Assembly: GCA_025451035.1 (NCBI GenBank)
Contig: JANWLE010000039.1
Span: 1 to 43,065, forward strand
Direction: 5' to 3'
DNA from: Solirubrobacteraceae bacterium
Lineage (GTDB): Bacteria; Actinomycetota; Thermoleophilia; Solirubrobacterales; Solirubrobacteraceae
DNA length: 43,065 nt
Position numbers and translations under genes: made by a program. This document shows, one piece after another, positions 1-7,541 of the stretch (position 1 is its first letter; the number at the start of each line of letters is the position of its first letter). The notes beneath the pieces were generated by a model. It worked only from the letters and a program-made list of their open reading frames with translations. It was not told where the DNA came from and ran no database searches.

Positions 1-134
1 CCGCCTTCGTTGATCGCTTCAACCAGCAACGGTTCAGAGCTAGCGACCCCCGGCAGCACCGCAAGCGCAGCACCGAGTACGGCCGCCAGCAGCAAATGGC
101 GCCTTGAGGGGAAGCTGCCTTTTGTCTTTCTCAC
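1..134 (-). CDS. Secreted protein, N-terminal part only (possible cupredoxin)
   Basis: This reading frame runs off the left edge, so only the first 44 codons are present. It begins with GTG at 134 and encodes a basic start, a hydrophobic core (LLLAAVLGAALAVLPG) and a likely signal-peptidase site after GVASSE, followed by a short mature stretch (PLLVEAINEGG). The frame has the codon use of a real gene and a classic signal peptide, so I accept it although it is partial. Small actinobacterial plastocyanin-like proteins often start their mature part in a similar way, and a full cupredoxin lies at 1826-2173. That functional idea is inference only. It is divergent from the sigma factor gene. Confidence 0.5.
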   Translation of the reverse strand, partial: MRKTKGSFPSRRHLLLAAVLGAALAVLPGVASSEPLLVEAINEG

Positions 135-152
135 CCGTCAGCCCGCCTTTCC

Positions 153-219
153 GCTCGACAGTCCGGGGCCGACGGCCCCACCGCACCCGCTCGACAGTCT
201 GGGGCCAACTGGCCCCACC
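153..219. repeat. Two tandem near-identical hairpin units
   Basis: Two units of about 30 bp (153-182 and 189-219) share the start GCTCGACAGTC and each contains a GC-rich palindrome. In the first, GGGGCC (165-170) pairs with GGCCCC (174-179). In the second, TGGGGCCA (200-207) pairs with TGGCCCCA (210-217). They lie in the divergent intergenic region before the sigma factor. The loops are very short and there is no T tract, so they may be operator-like or a transcription barrier. The function is not known. Confidence 0.6.
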
Positions 220-303
220 CCACCGGTGCCTGTGCCACTTACCTGTCCTGACGCCGCCGCGCCGCGATCCTTCCCGGAAATGGCCTTGCTCCCTCGACAG
301 CGC

Positions 304-309
304 TACAGT
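304..309 (+). promoter_or_regulatory. Putative -10 element (TACAGT) with a leaderless micro-ORF start
   Basis: TACAGT matches the TANNNT form of an actinobacterial -10 box. Exactly six bases separate it from an ATG at 316, so transcription would be expected to begin at or next to that ATG. No clear -35 box is visible at the usual distance. The same arrangement recurs before several genes in this window. Confidence 0.4.
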
Positions 310-315
310 CGCAGG

Positions 316-333
316 ATGGCCCCGAGCATCTAG
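316..333 (+). other. Possible leaderless 5-codon micro-ORF before the sigma factor
   Basis: ATG at 316 opens a five-residue frame (MAPSI) that stops at TAG 331-333. The GTG at 336 that can start the ECF sigma factor follows only two bases later. This spacing would permit termination-reinitiation coupling. It could also be chance, because such short frames are common, and the sigma factor might start at ATG 363 instead. Confidence 0.3.
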
Positions 334-335
334 CG

Positions 336-968
336 GTGGCGCGGCGGCCGCCCAGTCGACTTATGCGCACCCTCGATCCGCAGTCGCTCAGCACGCACAT
401 AGACCGCCTGTATCGGGCGGCATGGGCGCTGTGCGGCTCGCGCGAGGACGCTGAGGACATCGTCCAAGAGACGTTCGCGCGTGTGCTAGCTCGTCCACGC
501 GTGCTGCGCTCCGACGACGATCTGTCCTACTTGATGCGCGTGCTGCGCAACACCTTTCTGACCAGCAGGCGCACAGCCAGCCGCCGACCGGTGACCGCCG
601 CGACGCTGGATGAGGTCGTCGCGGCCGACCCGAAGCCGACGGCGCTGCCCGAGCAGGCAGTGGAAGTCCACGCGCTGTATGACGCGATCGCCACCCTGTC
701 GGATGATTTTCGCCTGGCGCTGGTCGCGGTCGACGTGCTCGGCCTCTCTTACCGCGAAGCGGCCCGGGCGCTGCGCGTACGCGAGGGCACGATCACCACG
801 CGCGTCTTTCGTGCGCGCAAGCAGGTGGTTATGCGCCTCGAAGGCACGCAAGCAGCACAGTCCGCCACACCGCCCCTGACCGGTGCAAGCAAACCGCAGA
901 GAATCAGTCCTCCCGCGCGGGAACTGAACAAGGCCAGCGGAGTCTTGTTTAGTGGAGAAGAGCAATGA
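336..968 (+). CDS. ECF-type RNA polymerase sigma factor
   Basis: This is an extracytoplasmic-function (group 4) sigma factor. The region 2 signature is visible near residues 34-51 (DAEDIVQETFARVLARP), and region 4 with its helix-turn-helix lies near residues 125-165 (LGLSYREAARALRVREGTI). Between them is the usual variable linker, and there is no region 1 or 3. The start is either GTG 336 (210 aa, two bases after a micro-ORF stop) or ATG 363 (201 aa); the second removes a basic, unconserved leader. Its stop overlaps the ATG of the anti-sigma gene (ATGA, 965-968), which implies translational coupling. After region 4 the C-terminus has a loose tail of about 40 residues. The family is sure; the stimulus is unknown. 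Confidence 0.93.
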   Translation: MARRPPSRLMRTLDPQSLSTHIDRLYRAAWALCGSREDAEDIVQETFARVLARPRVLRSDDDLSYLMRVLRNTFLTSRRTASRRPVTAATLDEVVAADPKPTALPEQAVEVHALYDAIATLSDDFRLALVAVDVLGLSYREAARALRVREGTITTRVFRARKQVVMRLEGTQAAQSATPPLTGASKPQRISPPARELNKASGVLFSGEEQ

Positions 969-1735
969 GCGACCGGTCACCCACAGAGTCAGAGCTCGCC
1001 GCACTAGCGGATGGGTCGCTCCCGCCCGAGCGCCGCGAGAGGCTGCTTGCAAGCGTGCGCAGCTCGCCGCAGCTGCAGGCGACGCTCGCGGCGCAGCATC
1101 GCGCGGTCGAGCTGATCCGCGCGGTTGACGTCACGGCGCCCGCTCGTTTGCACGAGCGGATCGCCGCGACCCGAGCGGCGCCCGCCCCCGCGCGGGCGCC
1201 GATACGACCATTCGCTCTAGGCGGCGCGCTCGGGGCGGCTCTCGCGGCCGCCTCGACGGTGATCGTCCTCGTGCTCGGCTCGGGGTCAGCTCACGTCCCC
1301 AACCTCACGCAGATCTCCGCACTCACGCTGGCGAGCGCGACGGCGCCCGCCCCGACCGAGAGCACCGTCGACAACAGCAAGCTGGCCGTCTCCGTGCAGG
1401 GTGTCGCGTTCCCCTACTGGGGCGGGCACATAGGCTGGCGCAGCACCGGCATCCGCGTCGACCGGGTGGCTGGCCGCAGCGTCACGACAGTCTTCTACGA
1501 AAACGAGCGGCACCTGCGGGTCGGCTACGCGATCCTCGCGGGTGGCGCACCGAACACGACGGGCGGCAGCGTCACTTGGCGGGACGGCACCCCGTTCAGG
1601 TCATTGAGCATGAACGGCGTGCCCACGGTCACCTGGCGCCGCGGCGGCCACCTGTGTGTGGTCTCCGGCCGTGGCATGGACGACGCGACGCTGCTTGCGC
1701 TTGCTAGCTGGAAAGGCCGGGAGACCGGGGCCTAA
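965..1735 (+). CDS. Membrane-anchored anti-sigma factor
   Basis: This 256-residue protein is coupled to the ECF sigma gene by an ATGA overlap, the normal arrangement for a cognate anti-sigma factor. Residues 1-75 form a charged cytoplasmic helical domain that should bind the sigma factor. One hydrophobic segment at about 84-106 crosses the membrane, after an Ala/Pro-rich linker. Residues 107-256 are external and read as a small beta-rich sensor domain with a single Cys (GGHLCVVSG). The HxxxCxxC zinc motif of ZAS anti-sigma factors is absent, so a zinc-thiol switch is unlikely. Release of the sigma factor would need proteolysis or a conformational signal from outside. The role is inferred from position and topology. 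Confidence 0.8.
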   Translation: MSDRSPTESELAALADGSLPPERRERLLASVRSSPQLQATLAAQHRAVELIRAVDVTAPARLHERIAATRAAPAPARAPIRPFALGGALGAALAAASTVIVLVLGSGSAHVPNLTQISALTLASATAPAPTESTVDNSKLAVSVQGVAFPYWGGHIGWRSTGIRVDRVAGRSVTTVFYENERHLRVGYAILAGGAPNTTGGSVTWRDGTPFRSLSMNGVPTVTWRRGGHLCVVSGRGMDDATLLALASWKGRETGA

Positions 1736-1825
1736 CGGCTCGCCGACAGTTTTCGCCTGCCGGCGGGAAGGTTTCGCGCGTCGCCGGGATCTTTCACAGC
1801 AGAGGCTAACGACAAGGAGCTCGAT

Positions 1826-2173
1826 ATGCGGTTCAGCGCAAAGGGACGCATGGCATTGGTGGCATTCGCGGCGACACTCGCCGTCGCGATTCCCGCGACC
1901 GCGTTCGGCGGTGGGAGGAGCGCCTCCACCCACACGGTTACGCTCAAGAACATCGCCTTTCATCCCGCCAACCTGTCGATCAAACGCGGCGATAGCGTCA
2001 CCTGGCAGTGGCGTGACGGCTCCACGCGGCACAACGTCACAGGTTCCGGCTTCAAATCGCGGACCATGTCGCGGGGGTCGTTCACGGTGCGCTTCACGCG
2101 CAAAGGCACGTTCAACTACCACTGCACGATCCACGTCTCGCTGGGCATGAAGGGCAAGATCGTCGTCCACTGA
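1826..2173 (+). CDS. Secreted cupredoxin (plastocyanin/azurin-like blue copper protein)
   Basis: This 115-residue exported protein has a signal peptide (residues 1-28, ending ATAFG) and one cupredoxin domain. The type 1 copper ligands are recognisable as His69 (TRHNVTG), then Cys100, His103 and Met108 in HCTIHVSLGM, in correct order and spacing. Family members shuttle electrons or bind copper outside the membrane. The ATG at 1826 is preceded by AAGGAG at 1814-1819 with six bases between. It lies 90 bp after the anti-sigma gene on the same strand and may be co-transcribed with it or be a target of that sigma factor. A strong hairpin terminator follows at 2226-2267. Confidence 0.9.
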   Translation: MRFSAKGRMALVAFAATLAVAIPATAFGGGRSASTHTVTLKNIAFHPANLSIKRGDSVTWQWRDGSTRHNVTGSGFKSRTMSRGSFTVRFTRKGTFNYHCTIHVSLGMKGKIVVH

Positions 2174-2225
2174 ACCGACGTGCGGAGAACCCCGGCCGAC
2201 GGGGTAGCTCGAGAATAGAGTCGAG

Positions 2226-2267
2226 AATAGAGGGGTCTGTCCCGCACGCGGGACGGACCCCTCTATT
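2226..2267. terminator. Strong bidirectional hairpin terminator
   Basis: An almost perfect inverted repeat of about 20 bp per arm surrounds a minimal loop at 2246-2247 (AATAGAGGGGTC... pairing with ...GACCCCTCTATT). It sits between two genes that converge, the cupredoxin (+) and the lipoprotein (-). The 12-mer TCGAGAATAGAG occurs twice in tandem at 2209-2220 and 2221-2232, the second copy running into the stem. Confidence 0.85.
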
Positions 2268-2287
2268 TCGACCATCTCTCTTCCGAG

Positions 2288-2827
2288 CTAGGAGAGGTCT
2301 ACCTTGGCGCCCTTGGCGTTGAGCACGTACCACCCGCCGCCGAAGGCGTTCACGCCCTCGCCGTAGGAGTCGCCCGCGTCTTTGTCCTTCATGAAGTAGT
2401 ACAGCGGGTGGCCCCTGTAGGTGAGCTGCTTGGTGCCATCCGGGCGGGTGATCACGCCGAGGTCGCTTGCGAGCGCGCCGCCCATCGCGTGTGGAGCGCC
2501 GCTAGTGGTGACCGGCGGCCATGCCTGCGCGCACGCGCCCTGGCACGCCGACTGGCCCTGCTTGTCGGCCTCGAACAGGTAGACGGTCAGCTTCTTCGGC
2601 CCGGCGTCGAGGATCTCGCCCAGCTTGCCGGCACGCTTGGTGGCGACAGCGACCGCGGGCTGGCCGGTGCTCGCGGCTGTCTGCCCGCCGCTGGAGGCGT
2701 TGACCGAGGCGCCGGGGGCTGGACTGGAGGTGCTCGAACTGCTCGATTTGCCGCTTGAGCCGCATCCGGCGAAGGCGAGCGCCGCGGCGCAACCGACGCC
2801 GAGCACGCGAACATCTGCTCTGATCAT
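2288..2827 (-). CDS. Lipoprotein with Yx[FWY]xxD repeats (COG4315-like)
   Basis: This 179-residue lipoprotein has a lipobox (LAFAGC, Cys near residue 22), a Ser/Gly/Ala-rich linker to about residue 60, and then a domain with two copies of the motif Y-x-[FWY]-x-x-D (YLFEAD and YYFMKD). It also has a Cys pair in QSACQGACAQAWPPV. These are the hallmarks of the predicted lipoproteins with conserved Yx(FWY)xxD motif, whose biochemical role is not settled. The ATG at 2827 has an AGGAG box (plus-strand 2834-2838) six bases away. It lies 77 bp downstream of folK on the same strand but probably has its own signals. With the cupredoxin and ECF pair it forms a group of envelope genes. Confidence 0.85.
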   Translation of the reverse strand: MIRADVRVLGVGCAAALAFAGCGSSGKSSSSSTSSPAPGASVNASSGGQTAASTGQPAVAVATKRAGKLGEILDAGPKKLTVYLFEADKQGQSACQGACAQAWPPVTTSGAPHAMGGALASDLGVITRPDGTKQLTYRGHPLYYFMKDKDAGDSYGEGVNAFGGGWYVLNAKGAKVDLS

Positions 2828-2904
2828 TGGGGTCTCCTGTGAACGTGGGTTTAGGCCTTCGAAAAGCTCAAGACCCCCACTGCGGGTGATCCTTCCCGGT
2901 CGCT

Positions 2905-3408
2905 CTAGACCTCGAGCGGCGGGCCGGCCCAGCGGACGCCTTCGCTCACAGGCAGCCGCGCAAGCGCGTCGGCGAGGATGCTGCCATCCGCCAGCGTCAT
3001 CTGAAAGTCGAGCTCGAGCGCTGGGATCAGCACGAAGCGCCGCTGCAAGAGCTGCTCGTGCGGAATCGAAATCCGCTCGTGCGAGAACTGCAGATCACCG
3101 AGCGCGAGGATGTCGATGTCGATCACCCGCGGGCCGTGCCTGACGCCGTCGCGGCGTCCCAGGGCGTGCTCTATTCCCTTCGCCACTTCCAGCAGCTGCA
3201 GCGGGTCAAGACCCGTACTCACTCGCAGGCAAACGTTCAAAAAGCTCGGTTGGTCTGTCACCTCGCCGACCGGGTCGGTGTCATACACCGAGGATGAGGC
3301 GAGCACCTCGATGCCGCGCTCGGCGAGCGCCCCGACGGCGTCTTGCAGGTGAGCGCGCCGCTCACCGACGTTCGAGCCCAGACCGAGTAGGCCGACGCGA
3401 TCGCTCAT
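2905..3408 (-). CDS. folK: 2-amino-4-hydroxy-6-hydroxymethyldihydropteridine pyrophosphokinase (HPPK)
   Basis: FolK transfers pyrophosphate from ATP to 6-hydroxymethyl-dihydropterin, the step before dihydropteroate synthase in folate synthesis. The 167-residue length is typical. Visible signatures are LGLGSNVGER at the N-terminus, the pterin-loop region VYDTDPVGEVTDQPSFLN, and HGPRVIDIDILALG near residues 91-104, which contains the two Mg-binding aspartates. It follows folB by 10 bp, and the two are surely co-transcribed. The gene order folP-folB-folK is the standard actinobacterial one. No unusual features were seen, and the call is firm. Confidence 0.96.
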   Translation of the reverse strand: MSDRVGLLGLGSNVGERRAHLQDAVGALAERGIEVLASSSVYDTDPVGEVTDQPSFLNVCLRVSTGLDPLQLLEVAKGIEHALGRRDGVRHGPRVIDIDILALGDLQFSHERISIPHEQLLQRRFVLIPALELDFQMTLADGSILADALARLPVSEGVRWAGPPLEV

Positions 3409-3418
3409 CCGCGCGCCG

Positions 3419-3958
3419 CTATTCGGACGCCTCGCGCCAGATCTCGACCGAGACTTCCTCGACGGCGAGCGGGATCGGCGGCTCGGGCTTGGCGGCCTTG
3501 ACCCACACGCCCTCTAGCTCGTAGTCGACCAGCAGGCGGTCGGCGATCGTCGAGCACAGCCGCTCGAGCGTCTTGTGAGAGCGCTGCTGGCAAACCAGCG
3601 CCACGAGCTGGCACACCTCGGCGTAGTCGATTGTGTCCTCCAGCCGGTCGGTCACGGTGGCGTCAGACTCGCCGATGTCCAGGCGTATGTCGAGCACCAG
3701 CCGCTGGCCGATCTCGCGCTCCGCCTCGCTGACACCGTGATGGGTGTACAGCGATAGGCCAGTGATCTCGATCGTTACCGACTCACGCGACTCGTCGTGC
3801 TCGCCGAGATCGTCTTCTTCGAGCTCGTGCTCTTCCTGGCGCTCGCCGCCATCGCCTTGGGGATCCTCGCGCTCACCCCCGCCGTGCTGGTGGCCGCCGA
3901 AGTCGAAGTGCTCGCCGGACCCCTGATCCTCCGGCCGCTCGGGCTGCTCGCTGTCCAT
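3419..3958 (-). CDS. folB: Dihydroneopterin aldolase with long acidic N-terminal extension
   Basis: Residues 60-179 are a complete FolB domain. They include the GLSLYTHHGVSEAEREIGQ segment with the conserved Glu, IDYAEV, and the KPEPPIP motif near the C-terminus that carries the catalytic Lys. FolB cleaves 7,8-dihydroneopterin to 6-hydroxymethyl-dihydropterin and glycolaldehyde. The first 59 residues are unusual: they are extremely rich in Asp, Glu, Gly and His and look disordered. Typical FolB proteins are about 120 residues long. No alternative start codon lies between the ATG and the domain, so the extension seems real. The ATG overlaps the folP stop (TGATG), so translation is coupled. The function is sure and the extension unexplained. 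Confidence 0.94.
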   Translation of the reverse strand: MDSEQPERPEDQGSGEHFDFGGHQHGGGEREDPQGDGGERQEEHELEEDDLGEHDESRESVTIEITGLSLYTHHGVSEAEREIGQRLVLDIRLDIGESDATVTDRLEDTIDYAEVCQLVALVCQQRSHKTLERLCSTIADRLLVDYELEGVWVKAAKPEPPIPLAVEEVSVEIWREASE

Positions 3959-4797
3959 CAGGCGCTCAACGTAGCAGCCGCCACGGCGAGCGCGTCGCGA
4001 ACCGGGGTGACGTCGTGCACGCGGAAGACGCGAGCGCCTCGCTCGAGCGCGATCACGCAGGTCGCGATCGTGCCCGCGAGGCGTTCCTCCGGCGGGGGCT
4101 GGCTGGCGTGCGGGGCGGCCTCGGCGAGCGTGCGGGCGATGAAGCTCTTGCGTGAGGGGCCAATCAGGATCGGCCTGCCGAGCGCGCAGAGCTCATCCAG
4201 GCGGCGTAGCAGTTCAAGGTTCTGGGCGACGGTCTTGCCGAAGCCGATACCGGGATCAAGCATGATGCGCTGCTCGTCGATGCCGCTTTCGACAGCGTGG
4301 CGCAGACGCTCCTCCAGAAACGCCTTGACGTCGTCGACGACGTCTGAGTAGCGTGGGTCGGCCTGCATCGTGCGGGGCTCGCCCTGCATGTGCATCAGAC
4401 AGCACTCCGCCCCGGCCGAGGCGATGACCCCGGCCATCGCGGGGTCTGAGCGCAGCGCGCTGACGTCGTTGACGAGGCTCGCTCCGGCGGTGAGCGCGGC
4501 GCGGGCGACCGCCGCCTTGCGTGTGTCGATCGAGATGCGCGGGGCCTCGAGCGCGGCGCCGAGAGCGTCGACCACCCCAATGACGCGCTCAAGCTCCTGC
4601 TCCAGAGAGACCGGCTCAGAGCCCGGACGTGTCGATTCCCCACCGATGTCGAGGATGTCAGCGCCCTGCGCGACGAGCTGCAGGCCGTGTGCGACCGCGG
4701 CGTCCCGGTCGAGGAACAGCCCGCCGTCTGAGAACGAGTCTGGGGTGACGTTGATGATCCCCATCACCTGAAAGCTGGGCGCCATATCGAAAGTCAT
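3958..4797 (-). CDS. folP: Dihydropteroate synthase
   Basis: FolP condenses 6-hydroxymethyl-dihydropterin pyrophosphate with para-aminobenzoate. It is a TIM barrel and the sulfonamide target. MGIINVTPDSFSDGG lies near the N-terminus, followed by DILDIGGESTRPGSE and, near the C-terminus, IGPSRKSF. I chose ATG 4797 (279 aa) because GGAGAG (plus-strand 4805-4810) lies seven bases before it. A longer frame reaching 4974 would overlap ftsH and add unconserved Arg/Ser-rich sequence. It lies 85 bp after ftsH and overlaps folB by one base. In many actinobacteria folE lies between ftsH and folP, but it is missing here. Confidence 0.96.
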   Translation of the reverse strand: MTFDMAPSFQVMGIINVTPDSFSDGGLFLDRDAAVAHGLQLVAQGADILDIGGESTRPGSEPVSLEQELERVIGVVDALGAALEAPRISIDTRKAAVARAALTAGASLVNDVSALRSDPAMAGVIASAGAECCLMHMQGEPRTMQADPRYSDVVDDVKAFLEERLRHAVESGIDEQRIMLDPGIGFGKTVAQNLELLRRLDELCALGRPILIGPSRKSFIARTLAEAAPHASQPPPEERLAGTIATCVIALERGARVFRVHDVTPVRDALAVAAATLSA

Positions 4798-4882
4798 GCT
4801 ATGGCTCTCCGCGCGGGAACGGCTCGCACCAGCCCTCGCCGCGGCGAGGGACTGGACGGGAGACGCCCTCGAGCTGGATCTT

Positions 4883-6856
4883 TCAGATGATTTCTGGCCG
4901 CCGCGGGCCGCTCGAGCGCATCTCGGCGGCCCCGCCGGCCAGACCAGGCCTGGGCAGCGGTCGCGGCGCTTCACGCCCGGGACGGTCCGCTGGCGTGGCG
5001 GGTGGAGCGTCGAGCTCGGGCTTGGTCTCCTCGGGCCCGAACACTTCCTCCTCGCTCTTGCCGGCGAGCAGGCCGAGGAACTCCTCCTTCTCGATCGTCT
5101 CGCGCTTGAGCAGGACTTCAGACAGGGTCGTGAGGTTTTCGCGGCGCTCTGTCAGGATCTCTGTCGCGCGCCGGTGCGCGGACTCAACGATGCGCCTGAC
5201 CTCGTCGTCGATCTCGCGGGCGATCTCGTTGGAGTAGTCCGGCTCGGTCGAGAACTCGCGGCCGAGGAACGGCTGGCCGTGCTCGTGACCGAAGACGCGC
5301 GGGCCGAGCTTGTCGCTCATGCCGAAGCGCATCACCATCTGCTTGGCGGTGGCGGTGACCTTCTCCAGGTCGTTGGAGGCGCCCGTCGTGATCTCGCTGA
5401 AGACGATCTCCTCCGCGGCGCGCCCGCCGAGCGTCATCGCCATCGTGTCGTTGAGTTCCGCGCGGGTGGTCAGGAAACGGTCCTCCTGGGGCATCGAGAT
5501 CGTGTAGCCGAGCGCTTGGCCACGAGAGATGACGGAGATCTTGTGCACGGGGTCTGAGTGCTCGAGGAAATGCGCGACGATCGCGTGGCCCATCTCGTGG
5601 TAGGCAGTGATCAGCCGCTCCTTCTCGCTCATCACTCGCGTCTTCTTCTCCGGGCCGGCGATCACGCGCATGATCCCCTCCTCGAGCTCGTCCTGCCCGA
5701 TCTCGCGCTGACCGGTGCGAGCGGCGAGCAGCGCCGCCTCGTTGATCAGGTTCGACAGGTCAGCGCCGGTGAAGCCGGGGGTCTGGCCGGCGAGCGCGTC
5801 GATGTCGATCACCTTCGCCAGCGGCTTGCCGCGCGTGTGGACTTCGAGGATCTTCGCGCGTCCCTTGCGGTCGGGGCGGTCAACCGCGATCTGGCGGTCA
5901 AAGCGACCGGGACGCAAGAGCGCCGGGTCGAGGATGTCGGGCCGGTTGGTGGCCGCGATCATGATGATGTTGTCCTTCGCCTCGAAGCCGTCCATCTCCA
6001 CCAGCAGCTGGTTGAGGGTCTGCTCGCGCTCGTCGTGGCCGCCGCCGAGGCCCGCGCCGCGGTGACGCCCGACGGCGTCGATCTCGTCCATGAAGATGAT
6101 GCACGGCGAGTTCTGCTTGGCCTGCTCGAACAGGTCCCTGACGCGGGAGGCGCCAACACCGACGAACATCTCGACGAAGTCCGAGCCTGAGATCGAGAAG
6201 AACGGCACGCCCGCCTCACCCGCGACGGCACGCGCGAGCAGCGTCTTGCCGGTGCCGGGCGGGCCGTAGAGCAGGACGCCGGTCGGGATCCTGGCGCCCA
6301 GCGCCTGGAACTTCTTGGGGTTCTCGAGGAATTCCTTGATCTCGTGCAGCTCCTCGACGGCCTCATCCACGCCCGCCACGTCACGGAAGGTGATCTTCGG
6401 CGAGTCGGCCGACATGCGCTTGGCGCGCGACTTGCCGAACGACATGACCTTCGAGCCGCCGCCCTGAACCTGGTTGATGAGGAAGAACCAGAAGCCGAGG
6501 ATCAAGACCAGCGGCAGGATGTAGGTCAAAAGCGACGGCCAGATCGAGGTCTTGTCCGACTCGATGTTGTAGGCGACCTTGGCTTCGTTGAGCTGCTTGA
6601 TCAGTTCCGGCACAGCCTGCGGGACGAAGCCCGTTTCATATTTTTCTTTGTTGGTCAGTTTGACTTCGACGACGCTGCCCTTGTTCTTGATGTCGACGGA
6701 TTCAACCCTGTGACCCGGGATGTCGCTCGTGACGAGCGTCTGGTAGGTGTGCGGGTGCGGGTTGGGCGAGCCCGAGACCAGGAACTTCGAGGCGAAGAAC
6801 GCCAGCACGAGGACGATCGCGATCGGGAACGCAGCGCTCTTGATGAAACGGCTCAT
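4883..6856 (-). CDS. ftsH: ATP-dependent zinc metalloprotease FtsH
   Basis: This membrane AAA+ protease degrades misfolded membrane proteins and short-lived regulators. In its 657 residues I see transmembrane helices at about 9-27 and 107-128 with an extracytoplasmic domain between. Walker A is GPPGTGKT (198-205), Walker B IIFMDEID (253-260), and the second region of homology is near 304-321. The zinc motif is HEMGH (420-424), with the third ligand expected at Asp496 (SNDLEK). HEMGH replaces the common HEAGH, which keeps the ligands. The tail from about 605 is Pro/Glu-rich and variable. It lies between hpt and folP in a conserved actinobacterial order. It is complete and confidently assigned. 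Confidence 0.97.
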   Translation of the reverse strand: MSRFIKSAAFPIAIVLVLAFFASKFLVSGSPNPHPHTYQTLVTSDIPGHRVESVDIKNKGSVVEVKLTNKEKYETGFVPQAVPELIKQLNEAKVAYNIESDKTSIWPSLLTYILPLVLILGFWFFLINQVQGGGSKVMSFGKSRAKRMSADSPKITFRDVAGVDEAVEELHEIKEFLENPKKFQALGARIPTGVLLYGPPGTGKTLLARAVAGEAGVPFFSISGSDFVEMFVGVGASRVRDLFEQAKQNSPCIIFMDEIDAVGRHRGAGLGGGHDEREQTLNQLLVEMDGFEAKDNIIMIAATNRPDILDPALLRPGRFDRQIAVDRPDRKGRAKILEVHTRGKPLAKVIDIDALAGQTPGFTGADLSNLINEAALLAARTGQREIGQDELEEGIMRVIAGPEKKTRVMSEKERLITAYHEMGHAIVAHFLEHSDPVHKISVISRGQALGYTISMPQEDRFLTTRAELNDTMAMTLGGRAAEEIVFSEITTGASNDLEKVTATAKQMVMRFGMSDKLGPRVFGHEHGQPFLGREFSTEPDYSNEIAREIDDEVRRIVESAHRRATEILTERRENLTTLSEVLLKRETIEKEEFLGLLAGKSEEEVFGPEETKPELDAPPATPADRPGREAPRPLPRPGLAGGAAEMRSSGPRRPEII

Positions 6857-6955
6857 GAAGGCATCCTAGTGACTGCGCCAGTACTTGAGATCAGTGCCGG
6901 CGATCTTCAGCGTACCATGGCAAGCCTGGCTCTCCGGCGGGCTGCGTGCGCTCGG

Positions 6956-7531
6956 CTACCGCTGCAATACGGCGACGTAGGGCAGGTTTCGGTAGCGCTC
7001 ACCGTGGTCCAAGCCGTAGCCGATGACGAACTGGTTTGGCACCTCGAAGCCGATGTAGCGGGTCGGCAGCTCGACCTTGCGCCGCTCGGGCTTGGTCAAC
7101 AGCGCGCACACTTCGAGCGAGGCGGGGTTGCGCGAGCCGAGGTTGCGCAGCAGGTATTGCAGCGTCAGGCCCGAGTCGACAATGTCCTCGACGATCAGCA
7201 CGTCGCGCCCCTCGATCGCGATGTCGAGGTCCTTGAGGATCCGCACGACACCGGAGGAGTCGGTCGCCGAGCCGTAGGAGGCGACCGCCATGAAGTCCAC
7301 CTCGACAGGAATGTCGATATAGCGCATGAGATCGGAGAGGAAGAACACCGCGCCCTTGAGCACCCCCACGAGCAGCAGGCGGCGTCCCTCGTAGTCGCGC
7401 GAGATGGCCTGTCCCAGTTCGCGTACGCGGCGCTGCAGGTCCTGCTCGCTGACGAGCACTTCGCCGATCTCAGAGGCGGTGCTGCTCGCGCCGTCTGCTA
7501 GCGGACGCGCACCGGTCTCAGGGCTGAACAC
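6956..7531 (-). CDS. hpt: Hypoxanthine phosphoribosyltransferase
   Basis: This enzyme salvages hypoxanthine and guanine with PRPP to IMP and GMP. The 191-residue protein has the PRPP-binding loop VLIVEDIVDSGLTL at 111-124, with the acidic pair Glu115-Asp116. It also has the flexible-loop region SYGSATDSSG (85-94), and LLTKPERRKVELP followed by YIGFEVPNQFVIGYG near the C-terminus, where the purine is recognised. All are standard for bacterial Hpt. The first 20 or so residues are unconserved and a later start is possible. The gene lies 10 bp after tilS, and the tilS-hpt-ftsH order is classic. Confidence 0.96.
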   Translation of the reverse strand: MFSPETGARPLADGASSTASEIGEVLVSEQDLQRRVRELGQAISRDYEGRRLLLVGVLKGAVFFLSDLMRYIDIPVEVDFMAVASYGSATDSSGVVRILKDLDIAIEGRDVLIVEDIVDSGLTLQYLLRNLGSRNPASLEVCALLTKPERRKVELPTRYIGFEVPNQFVIGYGLDHGERYRNLPYVAVLQR

Positions 7532-7541
7532 CGCTCGAAGT

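Noticed and set aside
10-454. Plus-strand frames at the left edge (107 and 116 codons)
   Set aside because: They are Pro/Ala/Arg-rich without features and lie opposite the signal-peptide coding frame and intergenic hairpins; only the last five codons of one are considered as a micro-ORF.
4798-4974. N-terminal extension of folP overlapping ftsH
   Set aside because: It overlaps the ftsH C-terminus and has no conservation; ATG 4797 has a good ribosome site.
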